NCBI GenBank assembly: GCA_035642095.1
Contig: DASQTB010000038.1
Span: 1 to 19,716 of the forward strand
From: DASQTB01 sp035642095
Lineage (GTDB): Bacteria > Actinomycetota > UBA4738 > CALAEC01
Length of the DNA stretch: 19,716 nt
Direction of reading: 5' to 3'
Made by a program: the position numbers and the translations under genes. A model generated the notes under the pieces. It worked only from the letters and a program-made list of their open reading frames with translations, was not told the origin of the DNA and ran no database searches. This document shows, piece after piece, positions 18,989 through 19,716 of this stretch (the stretch's first letter is position 1; each line of letters begins with the position of its first letter).

Positions 18989-19716
18989 ATGGCCGACCAG
19001 GAGGACCCCCTCCTCCCGACCGAGCGGCACCGCCGGATCCAGGAGCTTCTGGACGAGCGGCAGGTGGTCCGGGTTTCCAGCCTGAGCGAGCTGCTCGGCG
19101 TATCCGAGGTCACGGTCCGGCGCGATCTCGAGGCCCTGGAGCGCCGGGGACTCCTGGAGCGGATCCACGGGGGCGCTGTCGGGGCCAGGCGGATGCGGTC
19201 CGAGCCGAGATACCTCGAGGCCATGACCACTCACCCCGACGAGAAACGGCTGATCGGCCGGGCCGCCGCGGCGCTCATCGAGCCGGGGGATACCCTGTTC
19301 ATGAACGGGGGGACGACGACCCTGGAGGTGTTCCGCCAGCTCGACGCGCAGAACGTCAGGGTGGTCACCAACCACGTGGGGATCGCCATCGCATCCGTCG
19401 ACAGGGACGTCGACGTGACCATGGTCGGAGGACACTATCGCCCCCAGTCCAACTCCCTGGTCGGTCCGTTCGCCACTGAGAACCTCAGCCGGGTCAACGC
19501 CAGCCGGACGTTCATCGGGGCCGAGGGCGTCAGCTTCCGATCGGGGATCACCACCCCCTCCTCCGTCGAGGCTGACGTCGCCGGGCTCATGATCCAGCGG
19601 ACCCGAGGCGAGGTCGTCGTCGTGGCGGACCATTCGAAGATGGGAACGGTGGCCGACTTCGTCATCGCGGGGCTCGATCGGATCGACCGCGTGGTGACCG
19701 ACGCGGCGATCGATCC
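18989..19716 (+). CDS. DeoR-family transcriptional regulator, 3' end missing
   Basis: The first 242 codons are visible and the gene runs off the right edge, close to the usual 250-260 length. The N-terminal winged helix (about 12-66) has the DeoR pattern: TERHRRIQELLDERQVVRVS, then LLGVSEVTVRRDLEALERRGLLERIHGGAV. The effector domain begins with MNGGTTTLEVFRQL (105-118), which aligns with the D-S-G-T-T-T loop that binds sugar phosphates. It continues with VVTNHVGIA, FIGAEGVS and VVVVADHSKMG, all in family order. Such proteins repress sugar or phosphorylated-sugar catabolic genes. Its target is probably further right, outside the window, rather than the surface-protein operon to its left. It has its own promoter. 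Confidence 0.92.
   Translation, partial: MADQEDPLLPTERHRRIQELLDERQVVRVSSLSELLGVSEVTVRRDLEALERRGLLERIHGGAVGARRMRSEPRYLEAMTTHPDEKRLIGRAAAALIEPGDTLFMNGGTTTLEVFRQLDAQNVRVVTNHVGIAIASVDRDVDVTMVGGHYRPQSNSLVGPFATENLSRVNASRTFIGAEGVSFRSGITTPSSVEADVAGLMIQRTRGEVVVVADHSKMGTVADFVIAGLDRIDRVVTDAAID

Noticed and set aside
18721..19479. Plus-strand frame overlapping the DeoR gene in another phase
   Set aside because: It has no family features, whereas the frame from 18989 has a full DeoR helix-turn-helix and effector domain.
1..19716. CRISPR arrays, tRNA or rRNA genes, insertion sequences, prophage genes
   Set aside because: No short regular spaced repeats, cloverleaf sequences, transposase or integrase motifs, or terminal inverted repeats were found; the only tandem repeats are coding.

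Overview
The window looks like a chromosomal segment of a high-GC actinobacterium, probably from a deep or uncultivated lineage. The reasons are strong G+C codon bias, many GTG (and one TTG) starts, and actinobacterial-type single-copy genes: a stand-alone GroES-like protein, a short 6-phosphogluconate dehydrogenase, a Tal/Pgi-type glucose-6-phosphate isomerase and a small CDP-alcohol phosphatidyltransferase. Twelve of the 22 genes have a TAnnnT-like hexamer only 6-10 nt before the start codon, which predicts widespread leaderless transcription. No phage, insertion sequence, CRISPR, rRNA or tRNA was seen.

Layout. 1-1543: a truncated PrmC/HemK-like methyltransferase (minus) diverges from a GroES-like gene that is followed two bases later by an agmatinase-family ureohydrolase. 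1541-2581: a promoter, a leader of about 210 nt rich in inverted repeats with a Shine-Dalgarno-sequestering hairpin, and a secreted lytic-transglycosylase-like gene. 2598-3953 (minus): an EamA transporter followed by a one-domain cyclic-nucleotide-binding protein. 4007-4396: a small protein with an RGG-like tail. 4393-6777 (minus): a second EamA exporter with an amidase. 6877-8425: an Lrp/AsnC regulator, divergent from that exporter, and a luciferase-like monooxygenase. 8422-9739: a DUF4349-type lipoprotein (minus) and a two-CBS protein. 9736-15092 (minus): pgi, a Rieske ferredoxin, gnd and zwf, then a ferritin-like diiron protein and a 79-residue unknown. 15146-15829: a CDP-alcohol phosphatidyltransferase.

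15830-18988 is the least ordinary part. It holds three consecutive hairpins, then a minus-strand pair of secreted proteins. One is an Ala/Thr/Ser/Glu-rich protein with a C-terminal membrane anchor. The other is a 482-residue protein with five copies of an indel-free 50-residue block, each bounded by N-x-N-x-T-x-Q motifs, with CxxC pairs between the ladders; it resembles a cysteine-bearing beta-solenoid or amyloid-like surface fibre. A strong minus-strand intrinsic terminator lies upstream of the pair with no recognisable gene before it. The window ends in a DeoR-family regulator with a good -35/-10 promoter.

Functionally, the central operon joins upper glycolysis to the oxidative pentose-phosphate pathway, with a small [2Fe-2S] carrier in its middle and a diiron protein after it, which suggests a redox-linked unit. 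The exporter/amidase/Lrp cluster suggests regulated amino-acid or amide handling. The transglycosylase and the repeat-protein pair belong to the cell envelope. All calls come from reading the sequence; no database search was possible.
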